Origin: Rhizomys pruinosus
Lineage: Eukaryota; Chordata; Mammalia; Rodentia; Spalacidae
Assembly: GCA_009823505.1 (NCBI GenBank)
Contig: VZQC01011003.1
Coordinates: 2,441,973 to 2,505,972, forward strand
Direction: 5' to 3'
Length of the DNA: 64,000 nt
Position numbers and translations under genes: made by a program
Part shown: positions 1 to 12,282 of the stretch, one piece after another
Layout of the letters: each line of letters opens with the position of its first letter
How positions within the stretch are numbered: the stretch's first letter is position 1
Notes under the pieces: model-generated
Seen by the model: the letters and a program-made list of their open reading frames with translations, nothing else
Databases searched by the model: none
Told to the model about the DNA's origin: nothing

Positions 1-247
1 GATGTGAGGTCATTGTCATGCCTACCCCTGTGGTTGCTAATGGCCTGTTCGCAGCTGGTAACCTGGAACAGATTTGTGACTCCTTCTGTGATCTACTAGT
101 TCAGACATCTGCCTACTCCTTCATAGTCTGCTGGCTACATGGTCACTGCTTCTGTGTAGCCCACACCTGGGCTGACATCACAAAGTCACACACAACAGCC
201 CCTTCTATGTTATTGGGTGTTTTTTTTTTTACTCACCATATGTTGTG

Positions 248-413
248 TTTGTTTGCTTGTTTATTTGTTTGTTTGTTTGTTTGTTTGTTTGTTTTAGAGA
301 CACCTGCCCTGTAACTCATTATGCACATCAGGCTAGCTTTCATCTCACAGAGACTTGCCTGCCTCTGCCTCACAAGTGCTGAGCTTAAAGGTGTGTGCTA
401 CCAGTGTTGTCTT
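248..413 (-). mobile_element. B1 SINE, diverged, with (TTTG)n tail
   Basis: Read on the minus strand this is a 7SL-derived B1. The plus strand shows the reverse-complement landmarks GAGACA, CAGGCTAG, CTGCCTCTGCCTCAC and AAAGGTGTGTGCTACCA. The TTTG run at about 248-295 is the expanded A-rich tail. It is more diverged than most B1 copies here. The 230 bases before it hold nothing recognised. Confidence 0.7.
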
Positions 414-414
414 A

Positions 415-970
415 TTTGATAGTTGCGGTTGAGATGTCTGTGACTCAGTGGGCCTGCAGTAGCAAAGGCAAGCAGAAACTCTGGTCCTTTGCTTCTTATA
501 TTGCTAGTCTCTGTTGTTATTTATGTAACAGGGTGTATTGTTTGCTTTGATTGCTATAAACTTGGTGTGTCCCTCAGAATCAAGAAGAAAGTAAGAACTT
601 AACTTCCCTATTGGGACTATTACAAAGTGCTGAAACATGACAGACCTACCTGGATGTTAATGAAGAGAATTTACTATTGAGTCACTCTTGTTTCAAAGTT
701 ACAAATTGATCCCGACAATAAGAGTCATTCGTTAAATTTATTGTAATCCCCCAAATGAAAGTCAAAATTTATAAGGAGAAAATGTAAGGAAAAATAGGCC
801 CTCACCCAAGATCTTGGGAAACAGATTAGACTTGCTAGGCCTTCAATAAAATGGCCAATAATAATAGAGGACGTGAAGTGGGGGGGGTAAAGTGGGGGTG
901 GAAAGGGATCAGGGGGTCAGAAGACTATCAAAACACATTGTATGGAATTCTCTAAGAAATGTGTGTGTGT
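415..970. other. No gene recognised
   Basis: Non-coding sequence without a convincing frame. The segment around 880-955 (G-rich, then a tract ending ACACATTGTATGGAATTC) resembles the 3' end of rodent L1 elements, but it is too short to call. Confidence 0.4.
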
Positions 971-974
971 GTGT

Positions 975-1114
975 CTTTTTGAGACAGGGTCTCCCTGTAT
1001 CCCCTGCTGTCCTAGAACTCACTATGTAAACCAGGCTGGCCTTGAACTCATAGAGATCTGCCTGTCTCTACCTCCTGAATGCTGGAATTAAAGGTGTGTG
1101 CCACCATACTTGGC
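975..1114 (-). mobile_element. B1 SINE
   Basis: Full-length B1 in reverse orientation. GAGACAGGGTCTCCCTGTA is the 3' end of the element, and CCAGGCTGGCCTTGAACTC and GCTGGAATTAAAGGTGTG follow. It lies next to a short TG run at 960-974. Confidence 0.9.
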
Positions 1115-1497
1115 AAGAAAAATATTTTTAAAACTACTTTAATGAACAGAAAATAAGCTGTGCTTAAAAGCAAAACATTTTAAATAAAATCATGTTGCTT
1201 CTATGACAGCAAATCCTGTGATTTTAAGGACATCTTAGTTTTGTCTCTCAGCGCCAAAACCCACAAGACCTTTCACATTTGCTCTCATGATCTGTGCAAA
1301 GCTCTATTCAGAAAGTTCTGAGATGGAGTTTTTACCTTCCTGACTCCTTTCCTTCCTTTGTTCTTTCCTCTCAGTTCTGGGTCTCATGGGTTTTTACATC
1401 ACAGCAGAACTGGGGATCAGGTGAAGTGTTTCATTGACTTTAATGGCATGTCGACTCTGTTAACAAGTCCTCTTTACCTTTCAAAATGATATCAGGA

Positions 1498-1840
1498 GGG
1501 GCTGGGGAGATCATTCAATGGATAAAAGCACTTCCTGTGCAAGCACAAGGACCTGAGTTCAAATCCCCAGCATGTAAAAACTGCACATGGCTTCTCACGC
1601 CAGTAACCCCAGCCCTGAAGGGTGGAGACAGGCAAATCTAGGGAGCTTGCAGACAGCCAGGTTAACTGAAACAGCAAGTTTCCAGTTCAGTGACAGACAG
1701 TTTCAAGTCAGTAAGGTAGAGAGCAATAGAGGAAGACAGCTGACATCTTCTGAGCTTCCACATGCACATGCATGGGCATGTGTACCCTCAAGTGCATAAC
1801 CGCACACTCATGTACAACACACAAACACGAGGATATGAGG
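1498..1840 (+). mobile_element. B3/B4-type composite SINE
   Basis: The tRNA-derived head (GGGGCTGGGGAGATCATTC, then a B-box-like GAGTTCAAATCC) is followed by a body with a diverged B1-like part and a 3' end rich in CACATGCACATGCA. This layout fits the longer rodent tRNA-7SL composite SINEs (B3A/B4). Open frames in both directions across it are SINE shadows. Confidence 0.65.
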
Positions 1841-2282
1841 AATGTACATCTCTCAGAATCATCTAAGAAATAAATACACATACAGAGACAGTTTCATGTT
1901 CAAATATGTGCATCATCAGGGCTTTTACCTGGATTTCAATTTATACTGCTAAGACAATGGTTCATCATTCTGTACTTGGTCATGGAGAGGAATCTCACAC
2001 AGAAAGTCAAATGAAAACTTAAAAAGCATCTAGGAACATGGAGAAAATTAGCACATCATGTAGAGAAGACTATACATTGCACATGTGCCCACATCATGGG
2101 AAAGTACAGAGGTGGGGCTGTCTCTGTTGTCTTCGCCTGCCTTTATTTTCTGACTTTTCTATAAGGAACATGAATTTTGATAATTAGTGGGGGAGCTACT
2201 AAAAACAAAAGTATCATCCCTTTTGGTCATTTTTAGTTGTATTTGCTTTTTAGCACTAGCTCAGGTCCCTGAGAATTCTCTA

Positions 2283-2476
2283 GAACAGTGTTTCTCGACC
2301 CTGCCCAGCTGTGGGAGCAGCTTTACACACTGCAGGATGTTTAACAGGATTTTACCCTCAACATTTGTGATGATGATGTTATGAGTTATGTCATTCGTGA
2401 AAGTCAAAATTTTCTCCAAACATCACCACGTCACTCCTGGTGAGGAATCCCTCAGTTTAAGAACCACTGTTCTGGA
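2283..2476 (+). mobile_element. MER20 hAT transposon fossil
   Basis: Both terminal inverted repeats are visible: CAGTGTTTCTCGACCCTG at the left and TTAAGAACCACTG at the right. Between them are MER20-like stretches (GCAGGATGTTTAACAGGATT, TTTTCTCCAAACATCACC). MER20 is a non-autonomous hAT-Charlie element found across placental mammals, so this copy predates rodents. Confidence 0.8.
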
Positions 2477-2479
2477 ATT

Positions 2480-3595
2480 ATTTTTCCAAATACTCATCCC
2501 TGGGAGTCTCTTTATGAAGTAGCAGGGACTATTCAGTGTGCACATAACAGAGTGTGAAAATCTAGGGATTATTTCAGTTTTTCATGGAATACTTCTTTGC
2601 CAGAGAGATATTTGGTGAGAAAGGTGTGGCAGAAGGTAACGCCAGCCCTTCCCTCTAAAGGGAGTCCTGGGGGACACTGATCTGCTTGCAGGCAGAAGTG
2701 CAGTGAAGAAGGGGTCTGGCCACTAACTGGGCTCTTAAGGACCGAGAGGACAGCACAATTGCTCACAGGAAGGAGGTAGCGGCCAAGTCCCAGCCTGAGA
2801 GGAGAATAAAAGCAGAAGTGCTGTTGACTAGACACTGTGGAGCCCGCAGCAGAAAACTAAAGCTCCTGAAATTCCTCCTGACAGCGCAGCTTGTCCTCAG
2901 AGCCAGGGGCAGCTCTCTGATCTGGAGGGTGGAAGGAGGAGGACCTCAGATGAGAAGGAGAAAGGGTGGGCAGTTGAAAAGCTCTGGCCAGGCTGTCCAC
3001 AGTCCTTGGTTAAGACTGAGACCATATATCCTTGATGTGAAGGGAGGAAAGAAATAGAACTAAATTTCCTGTAGGAAAGCTCTCTAAAAGAGGATCCGTA
3101 CACAGGTTTTGAATTTTAATGAGGGGCACTCATTTGCCTTTCAAAATGATCAATGGGTAAAATGTAGTTGGGTATTTTATAGTTCTTGACTAATAAATTT
3201 ATTATTTTAAATGTTTATAGAGGTTTATGGCTGTGGTAGCTTTGTTTTCGTGACCTATTGCCAATCATATCTCTGATTTATGTGAGACCTAGTCCAGCAA
3301 CGCAGCCTTAATCATAAAATTTTTCCTATGGGAAAATATATCTTGCTTGGTGGCAATGTCCTTTATGATACATCTTCCAGAAATAATGTGGGAGAAGGCC
3401 ATCTACACAAGTAGTGTTTGTTTTCTGTTTGTGGATTCTTGTGCTCTTGTCCTCCTCTGTGGCCAATGACTAATTTATTTTTTATCCTCTGCTACATCTA
3501 ATAAAATTGAAATGTTATTTTCCAATAATATGTGACACACAAGGAAAACAAATAGAGAATTATCAAGTTAGTGGTTCATATTGAGTAATACATAT
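2480..3595. other. Unannotated stretch, no gene recognised
   Basis: About 1.1 kb without recognisable repeat or gene. Overlapping open frames on both strands (about 2569-3103) lack splice signals or a familiar protein and are probably chance. The part after 3100 is AT-rich. Confidence 0.35.
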
Positions 3596-3987
3596 TGTCC
3601 TAGTTTGTCTTCCATTGCTGTGACAAAACACTCCAACCAACACCAACTTGGGGAGGAAAGGGTTTATTCAGCTTACATCTCCTGGGTCACAGTTCATCAC
3701 TTAGGGAGCCCAAGGCAGGAACTCAGGGCAGGAACCTGGAGGCAGGAGCTGAAGCACAGGCCACGGAGGAATGCTGTTCACTGGCTTGCTCCCCTGGCTC
3801 ATGCCCAGCCCAGCACACAACAACCTGCCCAGGGTGGCACCACTCATTGTGGGCTGGGCCCTCCCACACTGCTCGACCATCAAGACAATACTCCACAGAT
3901 GTGGCCACAGGCCAATCCAATGGAGCCAATTCCCCAACTGAGGCTCCCTCAACCCAGGTCAAGTTGACACTAAAGCTATCCAGCACA
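3596..3987 (-). mobile_element. URR1-like rodent repeat
   Basis: The repeat starts TGTCCTAGTTTGTCTTCCAT and runs through CAACTTGGGGAGGAAAGGG and GGCTGGGCCCTCCCACA to GTCAAGTTGACAC and CCAGCACA. The same family occurs inverted at 9469-9910 and 43525-43930. I place it with the rodent URR1 (hAT-like) repeats from memory. The 128-codon frame on the plus strand here is repeat-derived. Confidence 0.7.
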
Positions 3988-4264
3988 CATATATTCCATG
4001 AAATTAAGTATTCAGGTTGAATGATATAAATTTTCCAACTCATTTATCAAAAATGCACAACTATCAGTAATTTCATATGATTCCACCAAATACTAATATT
4101 GGCTGTAAAGAAAATTTTTGTGAAGTGAATATTCTATTTTTTATTGCGTTAAAAAAATCAGAGGTTTATTTCCCTGAAGACAGAGTTGAAAACTTTGGCT
4201 GTGTATCATGTTGGGCATGGCTGGAATTCAGCACATTATTTTTGCTTAGAATCTTGTTTCCATT

Positions 4265-4440
4265 GGAACAAGAGTTCTCAACCCTGACTGCTCACAAAAT
4301 CCCTGGGGAACTCTTAGGTTACTGATCCTACTCTGGGCTGATCAAGGGTCTGTTCAGGGTGCTATGTGGTGAGGCAGGACTCAGTGTTGGTGGGCTTTGT
4401 TCCTCAGATGACACAAAGGTACAGCCGTTGAGAACCACTA
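4265..4440 (+). mobile_element. MER5A-like hAT fossil
   Basis: It begins AGAGTTCTCAACCCTGACTG and ends GCCGTTGAGAACCACTA, matching the inverted ends of MER5-type hAT-Charlie elements. The interior is strongly diverged. Confidence 0.6.
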
Positions 4441-4739
4441 TACCAAGATTTCACTTTGAAGAATGTCTACACTGCTTTCTCAAAGCCTTAGAAAAATAAA
4501 AATGTGCCATCTCGGCTCCTGGCCTATTTCTCTATCCTGCTTTGGACCCAAAGAGCCAAAAGATGAAATACGAAAACTAACTTTAACTTAGCTCATGTTT
4601 TGGTTTTCATTCAGCAGCACATTGATTGAGTGGCTACTATGAACTTGGTCCTATGGCTGACTATTCTGGGAACTTCATGACAGTCTAAGAGTTTGGCCCC
4701 TCTTTAAAAGCCAGGTTAGATGAAATCTCCAGAAGAGAC

Positions 4740-4950
4740 AATTCTATAATGGTAGAAAGCAGATTTGTGGCCATTTATGTCTAGAAAGGACTAAGAGGTC
4801 TGGGGCTTCTTTGGGGGTGAGAACAGTGGTCTGAATTGTTTGTGGTGATGGTTGTCCAATTATTTGACTATATTAAATGCCATTGACTTGTACACTTTAA
4901 GTGAGTAAATTGTATGGAATGCTAATTATATCTTAGTAAAGCTCCTATTT
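4740..4950 (+). mobile_element. Old L1M 3' end
   Basis: GGTGATGGTTGTCCAATTA, GCCATTGACTTGTACACTTT and TAAATTGTATGGAATGCTAA match the 3' end of ancient mammalian L1M elements. The same motif set recurs at 55390-55660. The 5' limit is uncertain. Confidence 0.6.
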
Positions 4951-5224
4951 TTTTAAGCCAAGAGTTTCCTTTTCTGGGAAATCCAAACACCAAATAAGTG
5001 AATTAGGGACAGCAGGGGAGAAGCTCTGCACAGTAACCCATTCCTTTCAAGAATGACAGAGCTTAAAATAGGGACCCTAACTAAGAGCAAAATAAAATAC
5101 ATCCTACTTGGAGGTACATAGTTTCTGCCTGTATTCCAAATAGACTCAGGGAAGTGGGTGGGACGGGAAGGCATGAGGTATCTAGGCCATCCTGAACGAG
5201 AAAAAGAGAAAACTTTGATGGAAT

Positions 5225-5385
5225 TCAGTGTGTCCCAGGCACTGCAGTAAGCCATTTCTGTGAATTCATTTATTTATCACATGATGTTCTCCATTTTACC
5301 AAATTAAAACTGAGGTACCCAGAAGCAAATTGGCTCAAAGTCACAGGGCGAATTAAGTGGTGGCATTAGGACTACCTTAAAGAAT
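5225..5385 (-). mobile_element. MIR SINE
   Basis: The reverse complement of a MIR core is seen: CCAGGCACTGCAGTAAGC, CTCCATTTTACCAAATTAAA, ACTGAGG, GGCTCAAAGTCACAGGGC and AAGTGGTGGCATTAGGA. It is an ancient tRNA-derived element shared by mammals. Confidence 0.75.
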
Positions 5386-5690
5386 GGGAAGGATACTTGC
5401 AGGACCATTAAGATCAGGGCATATAAGATGACTGTGGGCAAAAATTCATGAGTGTGCTATGTAGACAAGTGGTAAGTAGCAGTGGGCCTGGGTAATAATG
5501 GAAGATGTGGCTCCAAGGATGGACAGGGAAGGTCACTGAGCTCTCCTGACTATGCTGAGGAATCCAAATGTATCACTGAGGACAACTGGATCCAAGCAAG
5601 TCTTCAGAAGGCCTTGCACAGTGTTCCAAATGTGCAGGCATGTCCCTGCCTGAAAAGGCATTTCCCTGGATGTGTTCCTAAGCCTCACCT

Positions 5691-5692
5691 GT

Positions 5693-5741
<49 letters not shown>
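5691..5741 (+). repeat. (TG)n microsatellite
   Basis: Nearly perfect TG dinucleotide run of about 50 bases. It produces poly-CV and poly-TH shadow peptides in several frames. Confidence 0.97.
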
Positions 5742-5744
5742 ACA

Positions 5745-8700
5745 CCACAGAACCCGCCATCTCACCTGGCATCTGGGAAGGAACTACCAAACAAGAAGTC
5801 ACAATAGCCTGGGGTGGCTGTAAACTTCTTGGGACCTCCCTTGTGATTCTGTGATCTTTGTGACAGCAAAGCCCTGGCCAAAAGGGAACATCTGAACGAA
5901 GCTGCAAGTCCTCAGAAAAATAAAAGCCTTGGTGGGAGGAAGAAAATCTGTCCTTCTCTCTCCCACAGAAGAGGAGCAAGCAGGATTCCAGCTTTTCTCT
6001 TTCAGTTGGGATGCCTACCGTAGTAATGGGTGGGGACAGAAGAAGATGAGGAGAGACAGGACAGGCAGGAGGAGCAGGAGCCTGTGACCCTTGGGGTCTG
6101 ACCCAGACTGGCCATGGTCATGTTTCCAATCAGATTCTGAATGTCAGACCCGTAGCTTTTCATCCCTGTGAACACATCCCGTCTATTCTCCCATCTTCGC
6201 TTGGTCTGTCCCAGGGCCGTTCGTTCAGGAGGGTTTTTCTGGAATCTCATCCTGTTCTTACTTACTGTCCTCTTTGGATTTTCAGAGCAAACCTCATAGC
6301 ATCTCACTCTGCTTTGCACTATCATCTCCATGATACCTCTAGTCAAGACTTCAGGGTATGGCTGGTCTTCTATTTCTATCCCCTTGTACTTAGCCGTGGG
6401 TTGATATTATTGTGCCCTGTCTCATTTTGCCCATGCAGTAGCCCTTTCTCCTTGTGAAGCTAGTCTATTACAGTGCCTTGGCCTCCTCTGAACTCTGGAC
6501 CCCCCACTCCCCTGAACCTCTCTTTTCTCATTATCTCCTGCTTGTCGCATTGACCATCCCTCTTGGATGCATTCCAGACAATCCCTGGCCATGTAAGAGA
6601 TGCTGGATGAAGCCTGAGCGAGTCATTGATTAGTCAAGGAACTAACGAGGCAGGGATGAAGGGTAATAATTGTGCCAATGTCCAAAACTAGGGTGAGCAG
6701 CAGGTGTCCCCAGAGCACACTCACCTCAGACCACCTCCATCCTTCTCTTGCTCCTGCCTCCTATTTCTATCCACGTTCTCCAGTCTCTCCTTACTGCCCC
6801 ACCCCCAATTCCTTAAAACCCACCTGCTTACTATACCTACAGCCTTTGATTTTTATTTTTTGTCTCGTGTCTAAAAATAATAATAACTATGATTGCCTAA
6901 CATAGTGTGGAAGTGGGGCTCTGACTTTGGAAGTTGGGAAAAGAATCCACTGCATTGAGAAAAAGTCCACCAAGTTTGTTCTGGGGTTCTGAGAAATGTG
7001 TGCCAAGTGAGATGTAGAAGAGATAATGATGAAACTTGTCAGATAAACTAACGGAACCCCAAGTTCAGCCAGCCAGGGACAGCTATGCCTTCCTTTCCTA
7101 AACGAGATTGCATTTGCTTCTCCAAGGCTTCAAGGTCAATACTGGGAAAGAGCCATTTAGCGGGAGGACATCTGAAGAAGGAAAAAAGAGGCTGATACAC
7201 TCCTGCACACAGCCTCCGAAAGCCCAGCTTCCAAGCGCTCCCTCCATTCCTGAGACCTCCACCTCCCTATTTTATAGCATCACCATCACTCCTGAGACAC
7301 GAATAAGCAAAAGCGGAGATATGTTCCTCCCTCTGCGTGGACTTGCCATCCTACTGAGAAGTCAACAGACAGAGCATTCTTGCTCTCTGCTTCACGTTCA
7401 TGAAGTGGGTGGCTGAGCAAGGTTGGGGTTCTTGTAGTGAGTGCAGAAAATTTTGAAAGAAGAAAATGTGGGGTGAGCATCCTGTGAAGAAAGGATAGTC
7501 TGACTCGAGCCGTGTGTGACGAGAGCCCTCCAGCTGAACTGTGTTTGCTCCTGAAAACCCAGGTACCTACTGATATCCAGTGTGGCTTTGGAGTCATTAT
7601 TTAAGCAGAGGTGCGGCACAGTCAAAAGGGGGGTGGATCTTCTCAAAGCACATTAGATGCATATATGAAATTCTCAATTAAAAAACATTGAAGCCCCATT
7701 CCCAACTCAGCACTATGTCTGCTGTGTCGTCTTTTGTTCTTAGCCACTCTGCTCCGAGTGAGTCCCAGTGACCTTGTCCTCCTTCTAGCACACTCAGCCC
7801 AGGAGCACATGCCAAACACTGTCTGTACTGACTCTGTTCGCTCCCTGCCTTTGGCATGCTGGTTATGTCCAGTAAATGCGGATGACACTGGCTAGCTAAA
7901 ATTCAAGGGATATTTCTTGATGCAATTTTATGCACTATAATATTCCCTAGATTACTGGATTTTGCAGGGCTCAAAGGGGAGGGAGTCCTTGGAATACCTA
8001 AAAGTAGTTGGATTCACTGGGCTGGTTGAAATAGTATGTGCATTATCGTTAACATGCCCTGGATATATAAAATCACAATCGCATAATGTCTTCTGTAAGT
8101 GCTTCAGAAACCAATGATTGTATGCAATTGTTTAGGGCTCTCAATAGTACTTTAATTTGTTGCAAGAAATCCAGGAAATCTGGAGACTAGGAAATCTCTT
8201 TGAGTCTGCTTTTATGAAACATTAGTTTCATACCATTATTCTTTATACCAAACACTGTCGCCTGATTCTTTCAACAAAAGACCTCTTTGTTTTGATAGTC
8301 AAGAGAAACCTTAAACTCACTGAGATACCAGAGCAGGCTTTTTAAATGACAGAATGTAAGAGTAAAATGCTATATTAAGGGAATGTAAATTAGAAAAAAA
8401 TTGTTTGGTAATTTTCAAAAAGTTACATTAAATAAAAACCTTATGTTTCTTAAGTTTTGTTTAAAGTTTTAGGGTTTGGGGGTGTATTTTCTTTGTGTGA
8501 TTTTAGTGGCTTTCTCTGGAATACAGTTCAAGGTGACCATATCTCCTATCTGACTACATGGTGAGGACAGATGATGTGAAAGATAATAACCTTCGCATAC
8601 CCTTCATCCTCTCCAGTTCAAATATGTTGGTTATGACCTTCCATCTAGCAGTATGGTATTATGAGCATATGTCCTCACACACACACTGTAGCTAAGACCC

Positions 8701-8940
8701 TCTGTAATGGGACAGACACCTGCCTTATAGGGATAAGCAGACTTCCACTGCTGTCTCCCAAAATGGACAGGCTTCCAGGGCTTTTTCAGGTTGTACCCCC
8801 AACTAGACAGAAGAAGCCCTGAGTACCTTTCCACCCTGTGGAGTGTCTCTGAAAGTCTTCCACATTGTGAGTCCAAATGAGGTGGTATCCATTTTCAGGC
8901 TGGTAGATAATGTATGCTTCGTACTTTGTACCTTCTTAGT
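5745..8940. other. Repeat-poor stretch, no gene recognised
   Basis: This is the longest region of the window without SINEs. It contains several open frames of about 80-115 codons (for example 6002-6346 minus and 7286-7597 minus). None has a familiar domain, paired splice sites or a processed-gene structure that I can recognise. A short tract near 7640-7690 resembles rodent L1 3' ends. Confidence 0.35.
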
Positions 8941-8944
8941 GGCC

Positions 8945-8978
8945 GCACACACGTGCACACACACGTGTGTGTGTGTGT
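8945..8978 (+). repeat. (CA)n/(TG)n imperfect microsatellite
   Basis: CACACGTGCACACACACG followed by a GTGTGTGT run forms a small CA/TG palindromic junction. Confidence 0.85.
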
Positions 8979-9468
8979 AAACTATGTTAAGAAAATGGCC
9001 AAGTTATAAGAAATCTTAGCTCTATTGTTGTCAGTGCCCTAACAGCAGAGCTTGTGTCTTCTTTGAGCTCTGGGTGCTTAGAACTATACATCTGGAAGGT
9101 CATCAATATCTTTGGACTGGGAGATATAGCCCTCAGCTGTATTGACAAGGTAGTCTGTTAAAAAATATTTGTGAAAATAAATGGTTCTGGGCTAGAACTT
9201 CATTCCACTTGTAAAGACTCAGAAGGCTTCAGCCACATGACCTTTCTATGCAGACTGTTTCCTCTTCTGGATTTCCACTGTAAACCCTTCTTGTTGTCCA
9301 ACTTCTGCTGCCTTCTGCCTTCTAGTCGTTATCATTCCTCTCCCAAGCTCCACATCTTTCTCACCAGTCTGAGCTCTGGCTTGGAGACACCTAGAAGTTT
9401 CTATGTACTGTCACCACCCAGTCTGTTTTCTCTGTCTGAAATGTGTTCATCCATAGGTGGTTGAGTTT

Positions 9469-9910
9469 GTGTGATGGCTAATATTGGTTGTCAACTTGAC
9501 ACAGTGGGGAAGAAGGAACCTCAATTGAGGAATTTCCTCTCTTAAATCAGCTTGTGGGCAAGTCTGTGAAGATATGTTCTGGATTGATAATTGACATAGG
9601 AGGGCTTGTGGGCAAGTCTGTGAAGATATGTTCTGAATTGATAATTGACATAGGAGGGCCTAGCCCACTGTAGGCAGTGCCATCTTTGGGCATGAAGGCC
9701 TGGGCTATACAAGAACGGTAGCTGAGCAAGCCAAGAGAAGCAACCAGTAAGCAATACTCCTCCGTGGGCTCTTCTTCGGTTTCTGCCCCCAGGTTTCTGC
9801 CTTGAGTTCTCGATGGTGGACCGTAACCCGTAAGCCAAATAAACCCTTTTCTCCCCAAGTTGCTTTTGGTTGTGATGTTTTATCACAGTGGCAGAGCAGC
9901 AAATCAGGAA
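9469..9910 (+). mobile_element. URR1-like rodent repeat with internal duplication
   Basis: Same family as 3596-3987 but inverted. It begins GTGATGGCTAATATTGG and GTCAACTTGACAC and ends with CTCCCCAAGTTGCTTTTGG and TTTTATCACAGTGGCAGAGC. A 54-bp segment is duplicated in tandem inside it (9550-9603 and 9604-9657). Confidence 0.7.
9550..9657 (+). repeat. 54-bp tandem duplication
   Basis: Two adjacent copies start at 9550 and 9604 with GCTTGTGGGCAAGTCTGTG and differ by about one base (GTTCTGGATTG versus GTTCTGAATTG). The duplication lies inside the URR1-like element, so it arose after insertion or marks a local variant. Confidence 0.95.
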
Positions 9911-9911
9911 A

Positions 9912-10560
9912 GTTTGGTTCTAACCTCGGATAAGATTTGAAAGTATGCACTGCTGTCCAAAACAGTAGACACAAGGCTCTAATGTGAGTAGAGTTGTTCC
10001 TGTTAATCAGGACCAGAAGCACATTTCACATTAGGTCCCGTGTTGACTCAATTATCAAGTCTGCTCCTAAGGGATTTGAGGAAGAAAGGTTCCGGGCTCC
10101 TCTCTAGAGGTCATTCGCTCAGCTCATATCACAGGAGAGACCTTCATAAATCAATTAGATCAATGCAGTTTTCCAGTGGAAGAAATGTTGTATATGCAAT
10201 ACTAAAAAGTGGCTGAAAGTTAATAATTAGAGGAAGGTCTGTACTTACAGGCTCACCAGTCAATCCCTCCATTATTACTATGCCCTGTTTTGCCTGTGGA
10301 ACTGAAGCTCTAGCAATCAGTATTGAAAGAATGGGGAAAGAAATGAAGGTTAGAGGAGAAAAAGGGAACGAAGGGAGGGAGAGATGGTAAAATGGTAAGG
10401 AAGAGCAGGACAGAGGAAGAGGAGATTCAAAGGGGGAGCTAACACAAACAGGACAGAAAGTGTTCAGAGTGAAGAAGCCATGAGGAACATGTGGAGAAAA
10501 CACCTCTTGAGTCAACTGAGAGGGACAAAAGAAGTGAGAGGAATTAAACAAAAAGATTCA
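9912..10560. other. No gene recognised
   Basis: Non-coding, with a purine-rich segment at about 10320-10440. A 135-codon minus-strand frame (10144-10551) is rich in S, F and P because it reads the purine-rich tract backwards. It has no recognisable domain. Confidence 0.35.
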
Positions 10561-10775
10561 GGGCTGGAGAGATGGCTCTGGCTGCTCTTCTGGAGGACCT
10601 GGGTTCAGTTCCCAGAACCCACATGACAGCTAACAACCAGCTGTACCTCCAGTTCCAGAGGAATCTGGCCTCTACAGTCATTGTGCATGTGTGTGCATGT
10701 GTGTGCATGTGTGTGCATGTACACACACGTACATGCATACAAAATACTCATACACATAAAAATAAGTAAATGAAT
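10561..10775 (+). mobile_element. B2/B3 SINE
   Basis: GGGCTGGAGAGATGGCTC (A box region), GGTTCAGTTCCCAG (B box) and ACTCCAGTTCCAGAGGAATC-like body sequence are followed by a (TGTGTGCA)n run and an AAATAAGTAAA tail. The head is shortened relative to the B2 copies at 42665 or 46867. Confidence 0.85.
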
Positions 10776-11183
10776 GAAAAGAAGGAAGGAAGAATCCTGC
10801 AAAGAGAAAAAGGATGTGCACAATAAGTTTCTTAACCTCGGGCTGAGCCCAGGAAAGCAAAGCCTAGCCAGCCACAGAGCCCTGTCCCAACAACTTAATA
10901 AAGTAAATTGAGTAGACGAACAGAAGCAAACTTATCCCCAGGCATAGGAGAGTCTCCACCACTTGGAACTGCTTGTGAATAACTTCAGGGAAGGGAGAGC
11001 TGGCTTTGAGAAGTGGAAGGTTGTACAAGTCCTCTGTCCAGCAAGCTTGACCTTGAAATTCTAAAGATTAAGATGGATTTTAGGGCTGAGGGGATCCAAG
11101 ACATCTTCCCTGCCAAGGATATCAGATTGTGTTGACTTCTTCAGCACCTTCCCGCCATTGAGTCTCCAAACAAGATGGTTTGA

Positions 11184-11224
<41 letters not shown>

Positions 11225-11286
11225 TGCACACACACACACACACACACACAGAGACAGAGAGACAGAGATAGAGAGAGAGAGAGATT
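11184..11286 (+). repeat. (TC)n(CA)n(GA)n compound microsatellite
   Basis: About 26 bases of TC, then about 40 of CA with one interruption, then GA-rich sequence to about 11284. The order makes a TC/GA inverted arrangement around the CA core. Confidence 0.95.
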
Positions 11287-11383
11287 TAGGAATTAGTAGT
11301 ATTGTTATAACTACTTCCATACTAGTGAAACCTGAGACATACAATTTAGAGCTAAATTCTTTCTTTGGATTTTTCTTTGAATT

Positions 11384-11533
11384 CTTTTTTTGGTCTTTTT
11401 GAGACAGGGTCTTTCTGAGCTCCAGCTGTCCTGGAACTCACTCTGTAGACCAGGCTGGCCTTGAACTCACAGAGATCTGCCTGCCTCTGCCTCCCAAGTG
11501 CTAGGATTAAAGGCATGCACCACCATGCCTGAA
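11384..11533 (-). mobile_element. B1 SINE
   Basis: Reverse-orientation B1: TTTTTTTGGTCTTTTTGAGA at the 3' tail, then GGAACTCACTCTGTAGACCA and AAAGGCATGCACCACCATGC at its 5' end. Confidence 0.95.
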
Positions 11534-11739
11534 TCCTGTGGCTATAGTCATTAAACACAAGTTACTTTCTTGCTGCAACTAAGTAATGTCACTTAGAAAG
11601 TCCAATATCCTCAATGTAATGTTAATAGCATATTCCTGCCACCCTGCCCTAAGGCTTCCATTAGGCTAGACGTCTCTGGTTATTAGTACAACGTCCTAGG
11701 AGATCCACTTCAACATCAGGCCATCTTTAAGCCAACCAG

Positions 11740-12282
11740 AATTAAAAGTCCAGGAAAGACCAAGATAAACAAGACCACAGCACTACCATAAAACTTAAAC
11801 ACAGACCAACAGAACAGAATAGAAACCCCAGAAATCAGTTTAGCAATAGTCAACTGATATTCTCCAAAGGCAACAAGAACATAAATTAAATAAAAGACAA
11901 GCTTTTGGGTGAATAGTGCTGGGGAAGTTGGACATCCATATGCAGAAAAATGGAATTTCATTCCTTCTTACCATATGCAAAAATCAAGATATGTCTAAGA
12001 CCAGAAACTATGAAGCTACTACAGAAAAATAGGGGAAATGCTGAAACATCTGGTATAGGCCAGGAGCCTTTGGGCAAGACATCAAGATGGATACCTGGGA
12101 TAATCAAAGTTGCACAGCAAAGGAGACACTCAGTGGAATAAGAAGAAGCCTATAGAATAGGATAATATATTTAGACTATCAATCTGGCAGGGAGTTAGTA
12201 TCTGGAACACATAAGGAACTAAGATACCCATAGCAAGTTAATAATAATAACACAATTAAACAGGCAAATGATTAGTATAGAC
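11740..12282 (+). mobile_element. Old L1M ORF2 fragment
   Basis: The decayed L1 ORF2 region includes ACAGAACAGAATAGAAACCC, CAACTGATATTCTCCAAAGG and AATGGAATTTCATTCCTTCT. Frames are broken throughout. The element stops at about 12282 in the sequence preceding AGACATTTCTC and resumes at about 13543 (see the following entries). Confidence 0.75.

Noticed and set aside
3581..4043. 128- and 106-codon opposed frames
   Set aside because: They lie almost entirely inside a URR1-like repeat.
5482..5979. 113- and 148-codon frames across the TG repeat
   Set aside because: They depend on a TG microsatellite staying open and have no recognisable domain or splice context.
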